Of a DNA stretch of 64,000 bases, positions 10,118 through 21,768 are shown one piece after another. Both the position numbers and the translations under genes were made by a program. The number at the start of each line of letters is the position of its first letter. Position 1 is the stretch's first letter. The notes beneath the pieces are model-generated. The model was not told the DNA's origin, searched no databases, and saw only the letters and a list, made by a program, of their open reading frames with translations. Source of the stretch: Apodemus sylvaticus (lineage: Eukaryota > Chordata > Mammalia > Rodentia > Muridae). Location of the stretch: the NCBI RefSeq assembly GCF_947179515.1, contig NC_067495.1, positions 25,772,924 through 25,836,923 on the forward strand, read 5' to 3'.

Positions 10118-13100
10118 CTGGGAATGGATATGACTAAGACCATAAAACAGACACACATGCAGGAAGAGGATGTAGTGGATGCTGTCATTCTTGCTCCCAC
10201 ACCTCACATGCTACCTGTGGTCCCTAAGCTCCTTCTGTTGTCCTTTCCAATAGTAAACTTGGACCCTGTTGGGGAAGCTGAGGTGATCTGCAGATCCTGA
10301 GGCAGGAAGCTTACTGCTCACTTCTTAGGGGCCACTAGCCACTGACAAAAGCTGCAAAATGCCTCCAAGAAACCCAGTATTCCAATCCACTAATCCTCTA
10401 CAGCAGACCTTGAAAATATAGGAGAGAAATGAATGCACCTGGCTTTCTCTGTCATCTGACTGGCCATGAACGGCAGGCAGTCCATCTTTGCTTGCATGTA
10501 TGGTTTCTCCCACAGTAGGGAAAAGTTTCCTTCAAAGTTCAGTGCTCTAAGAAGCACATCTTTAAAAATTACATTTGGGGGCCAGGCGGTGGTGGCACAC
10601 GCCTGTAATCCTAGCACTTGGGAGACAGAGGCAGGCGGATTTCTGAGTTCGAGGCCAGCCTGGTCTACAAAGTGAGTTCCAGGACAGCCAGAGCTACACA
10701 GAGGAACCCTGTCTCGAAAAAACCAAATCCAACAAACAAACACACAAACAAAAACAAAAACAACCCCAAAAATTACATTTGGGGATGTACAAACACTGCG
10801 CTAAGGGATGTGGGGGGATCAGAGAACAACTTTCTTCTTCTACTATGTCAGTCCTGGGGAATCAAACACTGGTCTCGGGCTTAGCAGCAAGTGTATTTCT
10901 CTACTGAGCCTGCTCATTAGCCCCAGTTTCTTTCTTTGTCTTTTGCACTCATGTCTGGTGTGCCTGTATGTGTGTACACATGCGAGCATGGAAGCCAGAG
11001 GTTGATGTTAGGAGTCTTTTTCAATTGCTATCTATTTTATATACCTAGGCAGGCTCGGTCATTTGAATCCAGAGCTCAGGATGCAGCTAGTTTGGTTAGC
11101 TAGCTTGCTCCTGGGGCCTTGTCCCATTTCTAAATGCTGGGATTCCAGGTTGACTGCCATGCATATCTGATATTTCTGTGGATGCTGGGGGTCCAAACTC
11201 TGGTCCTCACACTTACTAGCACAGATGTGGTGTGTGTGTGGCGTGGCCCCTCTGTATCTGACTCACATTCTTCCGGCTACATAACAAAGCTGCTTTTCTT
11301 GGTGTGGCCTTCACTTGACAGGTCCCAGCTTAGCACAGGTGAAACCTGCCAAGTCTACTAATTCAGTAAATCCTTGTAAAGTAAGCATTGATTCAATTTC
11401 TTTCTCCCTTCTTTCCTTTTTGTTTAAACCACAGAAAGTCCCAATATTACAATTCTTATTCCTATGTAAATAGCAACATAAGAATGTCAACAAAGCAAAG
11501 CTGCAGAAGGTAGAGGGAAGTAGGCTCACACTGATTTTGTAAGCAACTCTGTCAAGAGGGAAATTGATGGCTGCAATCGCACTATCTGTGGCCACTATTG
11601 TTACCCAGAGGAATGTTTTGAGATAAGGAGTCAAGATGGCTGTAGGGGAATAAAACAATGGGATAAATCATTCCTTCCTTGTTGGGCCACTCTGCTAGTA
11701 TCTGGAAGGGAAGATAGCAGCGTGCTAATCAAGTGTGAAGGAAGACATTAATATAGCTACTCGGAGTCACCCTAGTAAATCCCATTTTCTTTCTATATAT
11801 TTTTTTTTTATTTTTATGACTAACACTTTGGAGCTCATGAGGAGTTTTACAAAATTGGAACCATTATTAAAAATAGATATAGCTAGGCCTGATGGCACAA
11901 GTCTTCAATGCCAGCATTCAGGAGGCAGAAGCAGGTGGATAGCTGTGAGTTCAAAACCAGGTTGGTCTACATCATGAGTCCAAGTCAGCCAGAACCACAT
12001 AGGGAGATCCTGTGAAGTGCATTCTGCTGTTGCACAGGGCCTAGGTTGCATTCCCAGCACTCACATGGGCAGTTCACCATTACATGTAACCCCAGTTCCA
12101 ATGGGTCTGATGCCCTCTGAGAATACCCCCAAACATTTGGCATTCACTTACACACATACACATAAACAGAAGGACAAATAAAAATGGCCATCACTACACA
12201 TATGCAGCCACTGTTGTCTTAGAACATCTACCCTTTACTTTCACGTGTAGAAATAATAGGTGGATAAAACAAGTGAAGGGGAAGCAGCAGCAAAGGCACA
12301 CATGGCCTTTACTGGGAGATGCACAAAAATGGCCCAATCACAAATGAATTGCAGGTCACCAAGAATTTTCTTCAAAATGTTGGCCTTTGACCAAGTTGAA
12401 AACATCAGCATTTCTGCTGTTTAATCCTCAGAGGTGTGTACAGTCTACAGCCATCCTGAGCTCTGGTAGAGGAGTGTGGTGGTGAATGTGGCAGGAGAAA
12501 TGGCCATTTCACCTCTGACCTGACTTCCATAGGGAGAACAAAACTCAAAACTGGGTGAGAGAAAAGCACTTGACAGTTGTCTGTCTCTAGAGATCCCCGT
12601 GTTTGTGATGGAAAGCTAGGGTAGAATCCCAGACAGGGAGCATCTTTTTTCTCTGGACTCACTTTTCTATCATTCCTTCACCTCTGTCCTGGAATTACTT
12701 ACCTCTGCTTCTTCTGACAGAACTTTTAGCTTAGATTTCCTGGTGAGACACACAGTCTTTAACAAGCCCTGGGTTCTACACTTAGCCCAGGCTGGCTATG
12801 TAGCCAAGGTCACCCTGAATTCCTCAATTTATGGTCTACACCTCTGATGTGTGGGATTATAGTAGAGTGCTACCATGCCTGGTTTCTACAGTGTTGAAGA
12901 TGGAACTGCAGACTCTTCTCAGGCTAGACAAGTATTTATCAACTGACTTGTAGCCCAGACTCATCCATTTAGGTCAAAATCAAATGCTCTCTGAGTAACT
13001 TGCTGTGTACTAATAATCAGTGTCTGAAAATACTTTAGAATATACTGACTTCGGGAACCAAGAATTGTGTGATACAATTCCTGGGCTTGAAGGCCTCTAT

Positions 13101-16100
13101 TCAGTTTGTTTATTATTTGTTCTTTAATTTCTCCCACCCAAGTAAAGACAGGGTTCTTAACCCTCAGCACATTTTCTTTTTCAAGGTAAGGTGAGGGCTT
13201 AACCAACTGGATAGTGAATGGCCCAGCTGAAGTCAAGTAATATCAGCATTACAATTGAGATACATGTATGTTGGTAGCCTTGCATGGGTAACAGTCTAGC
13301 TCATTTTAAAACTGAAATCAGCAGTAGCACTCAATGTTACTGAGCACTTTTTTTTTCTCTCATGTGGTTGTGATAGCGAGTCTTGATTGACAGCATGACT
13401 ACATTGAGGGACACCTAGGAAAGGGTAAAGCACACTTCTGCAAGTGTCTAGGAGTGCATTTCTAGATGGTCAATCAAGGAAGGGAGATCTGTCAGGAATG
13501 TGGGTAGCACCATTCAAAAGGCTGGGGCCCAGAAAGAATAAAAGAATTAGTAGGAAGTGGTCCATCAGCATAGGCATGCTCTCTGTTTCCACCAGAAGCT
13601 ACGGGTTACCTGATGTTTTAATTTTTTCAGGTCCAAAGCCATGATTCCATCCAATTGATCTTGAACTGTAACATCTGAAACTCTCGAGCCAAAGTCAGTC
13701 TTTCCTTCCTAGTTGACAGGTATTTTGTCACAGCTATGGAAAGTGTGAGTAACATAAGGGAATTTACTCACTGACTACAAATCAAAACAACACTTAGGTT
13801 CCATTCCAGCTTCAAAATGGGGCTGAAGAGGCTGAGCAGCAAGTCCTCATCACTGGAACAATGAAATGAGAGCTTGGCAAAGGATGAGATTGCACTAGAT
13901 TAGGGCAGACCTTAAATGTAATGAGGGTGGCCCTATATGAGACAGAAAAGGACACAGAGACACACAGGGAAAGCCATGTATAGACAGAGGTGGCAATACT
14001 GCTACAGTGAAGGCATGGAGGAGATACCAAATGATGCAGGAAGCAAGGCTTTAGCAGTGGGGCTCTGTGGGTCACGGCCCCTTTGGGGGCTTGTACAATC
14101 CTTTCACAGGGGTCATGTAAGACTACCAGAAAACAGATACTTAACTGTTATTCATAACAGTAGCAACATTACAGTTGAAGTAGTGGCGAAAGTAATTTTA
14201 TGGTTGGGTATCACCACAGCATAAGGAACTATACTGAAAGGGTCACAGCAATAGGAAGATTGACAACCACTGCTTTAGAGCCTTTGTAGGAAGGCAGCCC
14301 TGTGGATACTTTGATTTTGGATGTGAAAAAATAAACCTCTGCTGTTTGGCCATGAAATTTGCTGTAATTTGATACTGCAACCCTACAAAACAATACAAGG
14401 ATTAATATGCATATGGAATTAAGCAAGCACACCACATCTCTAATCAGTAATACATTTTAAGGGAAAAAATTTTTTACTGGACTCCATCTAAGCTTAGGGC
14501 AGATGGTTTTGACATGTTTTTACCTCAGTCTGTGCATCTATAAGAAGCTACCAGGAGAACTGAGAGATGGCTCAGTGGTTAAGAGTTCAGACTGCTCTTG
14601 CAGAAGATCCAAGATTGGTTCTCAGTACCCATGGCAGGGGACTTAACAACTGCCTTTAACTTCCGGTTCCAGGGGATCTGAGCCTTTGGCCTATATAGGT
14701 ATTGTACTAACACTCATACTCCTCACCCCCCATAACTAAACATGATTTTAGAAAAGAGTTATTACTACTGTAGAATTATAAACCATAATGGGGAAAAATC
14801 ACAGAAAGAAACTTGGACTTTAGGGGAAATTTTACACAGCAAGAAATTACTCATTAAATATTCTACACATAATTAGCTCAACGGCAGCACAGTTTGAGAG
14901 ACAAAGCACTACAATAATGTGTGTTGAAGAATGGTATTGCCCCTCATTTTTCTAGGATGAACAGAGCTTTCTGATGAGATTTTCTGCTATGTTGCCGAAG
15001 TTAATGGCGACAGCATATAACCAAGGCCAGCACAAACCTGAGTAAATCAAGAGTGCCTTTCTACCTCATCAGCTTCAGACACAAAACACCATGCTTGCCG
15101 AACAGTCATTTGATTGGTCTCCTTACTGTGTCCCTCATTCCACATCCAATGTAACCCTGAAGTGAGTGGACAATCGCTGTTTTAGCTTTGACAAGGAAAG
15201 TGCATTTACCCCACTCCCTTCTACTTTTATGTGACCTTCAACATCCATTATCTTAATGGATGTTCTTTTGTTCTTCTGAGTACTAGAGGAGATGAAGGCA
15301 TACTTGGAATGGTCACAATCAGTGTGCTTTCTTACTTTAACCACATTATTTAAACCAAACAAGTTCCGGAAACACTGGACTGTAAGCCTTGTTATACGCT
15401 CTAGGTTTTCTAGAGGACAGAGTAAAGGTTTTCAGTGCATTGACTTAAAGGGTCAGTCACTATGGACACAAGAATGCAAACCCTCTGAATGGGGTACACA
15501 AAACATGATGGGGCCCATATTTCTCATGAGATACTCGAACACAAGTGTTCAGTAAAAATAACACAAGTAGTCTGAGCACCAAGTTAACTTCCATTTTTTT
15601 CTTCTTGGAAATAGATTGTACTTCTCCAAGTCCAAAGTATTCCATTTCTCCACGGTTACCTGGCAACAGTCTTCCTTTCATTGCATTTGGACACTGGCTT
15701 TACCCCTTGTTTGTATCAGTAACTGTGGGCTATATACCACAGATTCTCTTTTATACATCACTTAAACAGGACTCTATTTCAATTTCACTTAAGAATATCA
15801 CACTCTCTGAAAACAAGTTCTTGCTTCAAGCCAACATCAACCTCCAATCACATCTAATAAAGACCTTTCTGGCATCGCACGGAAACCATAGGGGCAGTGT
15901 TTGTTCTGGAGCTTTCTTTCCTATGGGGGATGTTAACTTTCATTCACATTTCTTCTAAGTATCATGCAGTTTCTATTGATAGCTATTTATGACTAAATGT
16001 ATCCTTCTGAATGCTAAACATTTTTCCTAATAATTGAAACCACAGCTAACCTTTAAAACTTTACAACTGTATTTTCTAAAAAGTACTATTATTACTAACA

Positions 16101-19100
16101 TTTTGAGGAAGTATGTTAAGAGGAAATGATGATGTAACATAATGGAAAATGTTTCCAAGGCACCAAAGGAGTTTTTCTTCTTTTTTTCTTTTTACTATAC
16201 TGGGGCTAGAAGGAAGCACCATATGCATGCTAGGTCCCAGCTCCAGTCATCTCTTCAGACCTTGTCTACGAGCCTGCAGTGAGGCCTGGAGTTGGTGTCG
16301 GGTGTCTCCCTTGATTGCTCTCTACCATAATTTTCTTTTAAAGTTGAGGCAGGGTCTGTCACTGAACCTGGAGCTACCTCAAAGGCTATTCCTGAAAGCT
16401 AGCTTATCCTGGGGGTCAAATCTCTACCACCCAAGTATGGGAATTACATACAGTTGGTTGCCATGCTTGGCCAGCTTTTGTGTTGGTGCCAGAAATCTGA
16501 ACCCTGGTCTTCACGCTTGTGCGACAGGCACTTTATCCAGTGAGCATCCTCCTAATGCCATCCGGGATTCCTTATCCCAAATTTTGTGCTTTCATCATTT
16601 AAAGATGTTAATCATTGGGAAGAATAGAACTCACAGACAAACACATACTTGCTGTCTAGGCTGAAGACAGCTCACTGATAATGATGAACTGTCTAAATGA
16701 CATATTCTTGTTGACTGACTACTTCTGAAGTCTTAAGTTTAAAAATTCAGGTATGCCTTTTCTCAAAAGAAACTCCTGTGCTCTCTAACCCACATTGCAA
16801 CTCACAGCATAGCAATTACATGTGAACATGCTTTAATACCTTACCTCTTCATTTGCAGTGTATGTCTAAATTAGATAAATTACTGCTCTGTATGAATTCT
16901 GAGGAAAGCTAAAATTTACTTCTGGGAATCAAGGAAAGAAATATACTCCATGAGGTTCTTGTCATCAAGCCTGATGACCGCCAGAGTTCAATCTCAGTGA
17001 CCCATATGGTAGAAGGAGAAAACCAACTCTGCCAAGTATGTCCTTTGACCTGCATGCTCTCCCACTGATAAATATATAAATAAATAAAAACAATAAAAAA
17101 GAAATGTATTCTATGCAAAACAGAAGCTATTGCTTTCATACAGTTGATTGGATATACTTTTTTTTTCACTGCATGCATGTTTGTGTATCATTTTTATGCC
17201 TCATGCCCCTGAAGGTCAGAGGGCACTGGATCTTTTGGAATCGTTACAGGTGGTTGGGAGCTGTCATGTAAGTGCTGGGAATAGAACCTGGGCCCTCTGT
17301 AAGAGCAACAAATATTCTTAACCACTGAGCTATTTCTCTAGCCCCTGGATATACTTTCTAATATGTGCCAAAGAAATCAACAATTTAATCTGAAGAAAAC
17401 TGGTAAACTGAAGAGAACAAGTGGTTTAGAGAAGAATCAAAAGCAGACACTAAAGGAAATGATACTTTATCCAAAGTTTGCTCCTCAGTTCCTAGCATCC
17501 ACTGGGGACCAATAAAGTCTATTGTTAAGAGGGCACAGGTATTTTAAAATGGAAATGACACGTTCCTATGTTGAAGCTTCCATGTCTCTGTTTATTAGAA
17601 AATTCTAGGTTAGACCCTGGCTATAGTGGTATATATCTTTACCTCTAGTACTCAGGAAACTGAGGTCGGAGGATCAGAAGTTCCAGGTCAGTTTGGGCCA
17701 TATAGCAAGACTGTCTCAAAAACTCAATAAATTAAACAACCAAATGAAAATTCTACTACACAATGAGACCCTACTGAAAGGCATTTTGAGACAGACTACT
17801 AGTTATAATGGGAAAAGAAGTATTTGTAAATTTTTAAGGGCAATAATAATAACAACAGAAGCAGAAAATAACAACAACAACAACTGGTCTGACGAACTGT
17901 AGCAATTTTAAATAGAAAAAATTCCTGCTTTGGGACTTACTGTGCAAAGCCCTAAGAGCTCTGTTGCAAAGCTCTGACCTACAGTGTGGAGCAAACAGGA
18001 AAGCTGTACATGGAAGGCATTTTGTTATTCTGTTTAGGTTCACACTGACTGTATACTGCAGGGAGCGGTATAGGAGAAGCTCTGAGCTGTGTCCCAGAGT
18101 ACAGCATTTGGGAAACCTTGTCGTGTTAGGGAGAGGCATAGCACAGAGAAAGCGGCATTGCAGAGCACAGTCTACAAGAGTTGAATCCTAATAGCAAGTG
18201 GGTGATTGTGTAATTAACCTCTTAAAGCTTCACTTTTCTCATCTGTAAAATGAGGATCATGCCTTGAGGGTCTGCTATGTGGATTAGAGAAGGTATACAT
18301 GCATGCGCACATACACATTCCATCTGGCTCAATGTCTGATGCTCTCAAAATGGTAGATGCAGTCTTAGGAACTCAAATGAACAGTTCTATATAAACCAAC
18401 TCTGAGGACCAAATAGAGGTACAACATCACCATAGTTTTTCTAGGCTTAGGACCAGATTTGGATTATTAACTGCACTGAAATGAAAAGTTATAAAATAAC
18501 TTGGTATCTTAGAAAAGAGATGTAAACATCAGGGCAGTTAAGGCAACACCAGGTAAAAGGTCTGAACTTACTTCTCTCTTCTCTGTGCCTCTCAGTCTGG
18601 GCGAAGTACTGGCGGAGCTCCTCGGTGATTTCCATATTGGTCAGGTCGCACTCCACTTCATCTGAATCTGACTCCAGCGCTTCCTCCTCACACAGTGCTT
18701 CATTTTCTCTTCTGGATGCCTGGGTTCTATTGCTGTTATGCAGAGACTGCCCAGGGCTTTTGGGATGAGAAACACTGTAGGGAGACTCCTGCCATGCCAT
18801 GTGCTGGCCTTCAGAGTTCCAAGGATGCTCAGCCTCATAAGCAAGAGAGTTCCAGGGAAGAACTCCAAGAGGGAAGAACCATGGGGAAGTGAAATAGGAA
18901 TCCTTGAACTTTCTGTAGGCATTCTGGTGGCTTTGCATCCAAAGCATTGCATGATGATAATGTTGCCAGTATCTTGCATATACTGGGTGAGAATACCAAG
19001 ATGCAGTAGCCCTCCATTTTGAGGCCTACAGAATGGACATAGAAGACAGACATCAAATGGTTCGATCTCTAGAGAATCTTCAAATGTTTAACCAACTAAC

Positions 19101-20439
19101 CAACAGCTATTTACTGAGTGTTATCAGTTACTTTTCTGTTGCTGTGATAAAATACCAGGAGCAAGAACAGTTTAAGGAAGAAAGAGTTAGAGGGCTTACA
19201 GTTCCAGAGGGTTTGAGTCCATGATGCCAGGAGGCATGACAGCAAGCAGCAGGCACAGAGGCCTGAGCAGAAAGCTGAGATCACAGCTTCAACCATAAAC
19301 TTGAAGTAGAGAGAGTGAACTGGAAGTGGGCAAGGCTACACTTTCCCAGAACTTTCCCCAAACAGTGCCACCAACTGGGGATCAAGTGGTCAAATACACG
19401 AGCCTTCAGGGAGCATTTCACATTCAAACCACCAGACTCCGTTCCACAAGGATGCTACTAAGCATAAAGATAAAAGTGTAAAATATGTTTGTGCTCACCG
19501 CAGAGGGCAAATGTAATATATTTCCTAACTTTCTGTACTTCAGGTCCCCACAGGACAATAGCTGAAGGTTATGGGGACTTATATAATGCGATTACCATTG
19601 ACAACTTCACAGGATCTCAAATCATCAGGGTTCACTTGCGGGGGAATATCTTGATTATGTTAATTGAGTCAGGAAGATCTTTCCAGTGGATGGCACCTTT
19701 CCTTTGTAGGGTTACTAGACTATATAAATAGGACAGAAGCATGCATTCATCACCCCATGCTCCTGATTGTGTATGCAATATTACTGACACAATGAACAGT
19801 ACCTTTGAACTGTGAGACAAAATATTTTTTCTTATCTTTTGCATTTTATCACAACAACAGGAAAAGAAACCAAGACACTGAGGGCAGAGACAAATAACGA
19901 TTATCTTCTATGAAAAATGCCTTTATTTTATTCACAGTATTTATTTATAATAAGAGTTCACTTTAAGTTTTTCTTATAAATTAGTATATGTAACAACAGT
20001 TTCATAATGGCATCTTCATGCAGTACATGATGTATTTTGATTGTAGTCACCCCTGATTACCTGGCTTTACCCCGTCCCACTTCTAATGTTCTTCTTCCCA
20101 AGTAGTCCTTTGTGTACTTTTTGAAAAGACAAGGAAAGATAAAAGTCTTGACATTTGTTATCTTGGCTATCTGTACTAGCTCCAAGTTAGAAATGGCCTG
20201 CTCATTCTAATGACCACGTTAGGGTTCTTTCTCTTATTTCCTACTAATCTGCTGATTGAGTCTATTCCTCAATGTCTGAGACATATGTCTAATATCATAT
20301 AAGAAGGCGTTTTCACTTTTAGTTGTCTGATAGACAGGCTAAGTGTCCCTTATCTCAAACACTAGGGCCAGAAGTGTTTCAGATTTCAGTGGCTTTTGGA
20401 ATGACTACATACATTAAGAAAAATAGGTAATCTTACCAT
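9861..20439 (-). CDS. Gemin8: Gemin8, SMN-complex subunit (spliced CDS)
   Basis: Spliced coding sequence on the minus strand: ATG at 20439-20437, exon 19025-18572 and exon 10117-9861, ending in TGA at 9863-9861. The three parts sum to 714 nt and 237 residues without a stop. I recognise the product as Gemin8 from the N-terminal WYSHPVYARYWQHYH block, the acidic CEEEALESDSDEVECD stretch (residues about 113-128), the following NMEITEELRQYF segment, the charged helical region (about 130-175) and the C-terminus KYWPVIPLKF. Known role of the family: Gemin8 binds SMN and bridges it to Gemin6/Gemin7 in the SMN complex, which loads Sm proteins onto snRNAs in the cytoplasm and is found in nuclear gems. 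The human protein is 242 residues (from memory), so the length fits. Splice phases are compatible at both junctions: phase 0 after the ATG, and a split Arg codon 153. The least certain part is the start exon. Confidence 0.93.
10581..10767 (+). mobile_element. Young B1 SINE in a Gemin8 intron
   Basis: A near-consensus B1 (GGCGGTGGTGGCACACGCC ... CCTGTCTCG) with a long A-rich tail. The perfect 17-bp duplication AAAAATTACATTTGGGG is at 10564-10580 and 10768-10784. It lies antisense to Gemin8. Confidence 0.97.
11030..11310 (-). repeat. Old rodent SINE-like repeat
   Basis: Same diverged family as 1003-1222. A shorter related piece is at about 10855-10925. Confidence 0.45.
11880..12015 (+). mobile_element. 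B1 SINE, diverged
   Basis: GGCCTGATGGCACAAGTC ... GAGGCAGAAGCAGGTGG, ending GGGAGATCCTGTGA. Confidence 0.82.
12016..12190 (+). mobile_element. B3-type SINE
   Basis: TTGCATTCCCAGCACTCACAT, TGTAACCCCAGTTCCAA and TGATGCCCTCT, with an A-rich end ACAAATAAAAATGG. It directly follows the B1. Confidence 0.75.
12765..12890 (-). repeat. Old B1 remnant
   Basis: CCCAGGCTGGCTATGTAG ... GTGGGATTATAG ... GCCTGGTTT. Confidence 0.65.
13000..14040. other. Intronic unique sequence
   Basis: I see no repeat family or exon-like signal in this part of the Gemin8 intron. Confidence 0.45.
14055..14272. mobile_element. URR1 (hAT-Charlie) DNA transposon
   Basis: Terminal CAGTGG...CCACTG, internal GTAATTTTATGGTTGGG and GTCATGTAAGACTACC match the rodent URR1 family. 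GCTTTAG occurs at both edges (14048-14054 and 14272-14278), consistent with a decayed 8-bp target duplication. Confidence 0.88.
14553..14752 (+). mobile_element. B3-type SINE
   Basis: GAGATGGCTCAGTGGTTAAG (tRNA-derived head with A and B box relics), GTTCCAGGGGATCTGA and an AT-rich tail. Confidence 0.85.
14760..16190. other. Intronic unique sequence
   Basis: AT-rich and without recognised repeats. The 137-codon open frame at 15545-15958 on the plus strand shows no conserved-domain feature. Confidence 0.4.
16335..16560 (-). repeat. Old rodent SINE-like repeat
   Basis: GAGGCAGGGTCTGTCACTGA ... TGGGAATTACATACAG ... CACTTTATCCAGTGAGC. Same family as at 1003 and 43022. Confidence 0.55.
16945..17092 (+). 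mobile_element. B3A-like SINE
   Basis: TCATCAAGCCTGATGACCGCC, GTGACCCATATGGTAGAAGG and an A-rich TAAATAAATAAAAAC tail. Confidence 0.65.
17158..17345 (-). mobile_element. B3-type SINE
   Basis: Reverse complement of a B3, closing with AACCACTGAGCTATTTCTCT on the plus strand. The T-run at 17158 is its tail. Confidence 0.75.
17612..17745 (+). repeat. B1/B4-type SINE, diverged
   Basis: GGCTATAGTGGTATATATC ... GGTCGGAGGATCAGAAG ... GACTGTCTCAAAAAC. Confidence 0.7.
18572..19025 (-). CDS. Gemin8: Gemin8 central coding exon
   Basis: This 454-nt exon encodes residues 2-152 plus one base of codon 153. The acceptor is TCCATTCTGTAG at the high-coordinate side, and the donor is a perfect GTAAGT at 18571-18566. 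The reading frame opens ASKWRATASWYSHPVYARYW and includes the acidic patch and the start of the charged helix. The unspliced reading frame would run on through the donor into intron, so the intron reading is not used. A dispersed LTR-like repeat begins only about 95 bp upstream in the preceding intron. Confidence 0.95.
19026..20436 (-). other. Gemin8: Gemin8 intron upstream of the central coding exon
   Basis: This intron of about 1.4 kb lies between the proposed start exon and the central exon. It contains an LTR-like rodent repeat at 19119-19434 and otherwise unique, AT-rich sequence. The boundary at 20436 depends on the start-exon inference. Confidence 0.66.
19119..19434. repeat. LTR-like rodent repeat in a Gemin8 intron
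   Basis: TGTTATCAGTTACTTTTCTG ... ACATTCAAACCACCA. It starts TG and ends CA, but I see no target duplication. It shares its layout with 1557-2632 and with the outer element at 48346-49085. Confidence 0.65.
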
Positions 20440-20475
20440 TGCTGTTATCTCTGACTGCAAAAGTCCAAGTGGGAA
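20437..20475 (-). other. Gemin8: Gemin8 start mini-exon (39 nt) with ATG as its last codon
   Basis: On the minus strand a pyrimidine-rich acceptor (GTTGTCTTTTAG) is followed by 39 nt ending ACAGCAATG and then a strong donor GTAAGA at 20436-20431. Splicing to the exon at 19025 gives M-ASKWRATASWYSHP in frame with Gemin8. After splicing the start context is GCAATGG, with G at -3 and G at +4. There is no other ATG in the exon. A weaker internal acceptor (TTTTGCAG) would give an 18-nt version. I inferred this exon by searching the intron for an in-frame ATG next to a donor. No transcript was available to confirm it. Confidence 0.68.
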
Positions 20476-20851
20476 CTAAAAGACAACACAAACACAGTGA
20501 GAACATTTTATCACCACTGCTATAGGACAGTCACAGCTATTCCATCATCTTCAAAATAGCCCTTAGGAGGCTGTTCCTTATCCCAGCATCACGCCTGATT
20601 TTCATGCAACAAGAACCTGTTACCTGGGTTGTGATCTTGTGGTCTGGAGAAGAGCAATCTCCCTGAGGTATGATTGAGTTAAAAGACCCTACCTCGTTTT
20701 GCATTCCACTACTTGTTTACTCAAAGAAAAGTCTATGAAAGTAACCATAACCACATAATTTAGTAATGGCAGTATACAAAATAATGAATGTTAGAGCAAG
20801 GGCTCCAAGCTTACAATATTACTTTACTAGTTTCCCCCCCTTCCCTCCTTC

Positions 20852-21004
20852 CTTTTTTTTTTTTTTCTGGACACAGGGTTTCTGTGTAACAGCTCTTGCT
20901 GCCTTGAACTCTCTATGTAGACCAGACTGGCCTTGAATTCAGTGATCCACTGAATTCTGCCTCCCAAGTGCTGGGATTAAAGGCATAAGCCACTACCATT
21001 GGCC
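20852..21004 (-). mobile_element. B1 SINE
   Basis: T-run, then TAGACCAGACTGGCCTTG and CCCAAGTGCTGGGATTAAAG. Confidence 0.9.
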
Positions 21005-21079
21005 TACTTTACTAGTTGTAAGTATAGGCAAATGTCTATTTAAAATAACCTTGGCTTCTCTTTTTCTTTTTGAACATTT

Positions 21080-21226
21080 CTTTATTATTTATGATGTATG
21101 TGTGTGCAGTGGCATGTGAGTATGGAAGTCACATGTGAATGAGTCAGTTCTCCTGGATTGGACTCGGGTTGTCAGGCTTGGTGGTAGGCACCTCTACCCA
21201 TGGGGCCATCTTGCCAGCTGTCTTGA
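21080..21226 (-). repeat. B3A-like SINE
   Basis: GGATTGGACTCGGGTTGTC, GGCTTGGTGGTAGGCACC and a closing GGGGCCATCTTGCC. Confidence 0.65.
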
Positions 21227-21642
21227 AGCTTGAAAAGACAATTTTTCCAACTGACTAGAAGCCTTAAATTTGGGGCTTGTAGAAGCTTTTTCCAACTAAA
21301 CGTTTCTCCAGCCTCATCTTTTGCTTTGGTTTCATATAATTCTCTTTCCCTAATCACCCTGCTTCCTTGCAGAAGGCTCCGTAGACATGGCAGAGCATTA
21401 CCTACACATCTTTTACAACCCCGTTAAAATAAATGTTAGGGCTGGTAAATAAATGTTAGTGTGGTCACACCACACTGATGACCTGGAACCCACAGTGGAA
21501 AGATTCCAAAAGTTGTCCTCTGACCTTGGCCTGTGCACATACACAAACACACTAATTATAAATTAAAGTTAATTCCTTCTCGTTAACAAGGAGTTTCTAA
21601 AATGCCTGGCAACACCAGAATGTACTTTTAACAAGTTACATC

Positions 21643-21768
21643 AGGTGTGGTGGTGCATACTTATAATTCCAGTTTGGGAGGCTGAGGCAGGAGGATCACC
21701 ATGCTTCAACGTCAAGGTCATTCTGGGCTACAGAAATCTTGTCTCAAAACAGTTAACAAAAATAGTAT
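21643..21768 (+). mobile_element. B1 SINE, diverged
   Basis: GGTGTGGTGGTGCATAC ... GGAGGCTGAGGCAGGAGG ... CTTGTCTCAAAAC. Confidence 0.82.

Larger units (their letters stand above)
10118..18571 (-). other. Gemin8: Gemin8 intron between the two large coding exons
   Basis: This intron of about 8.45 kb starts with GTAAGT and ends in CAG on the minus strand. It contains a young B1 (10581), a B1-B3 pair (11880-12190), a URR1 hAT copy (14055), B3 elements (14553, 16945, 17158) and older SINE remnants. The other stretches, including 13,000-14,040 and 14,760-16,190, appear unique and I see no coding potential in them. Confidence 0.85.

Noticed and set aside
14553..14620. tRNA-like A/B box sequences
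   Set aside because: They belong to the tRNA-derived heads of B2/B3 SINEs, not to functional tRNA genes.
15545..15958. 137-codon plus-strand frame in a Gemin8 intron
   Set aside because: Low-complexity, AT-rich translation without recognisable motifs. It lies antisense to the gene.
16149..16664. 171-codon plus-strand frame
   Set aside because: It runs through an old SINE-like repeat and its flanks, and the translation shows nothing recognisable.
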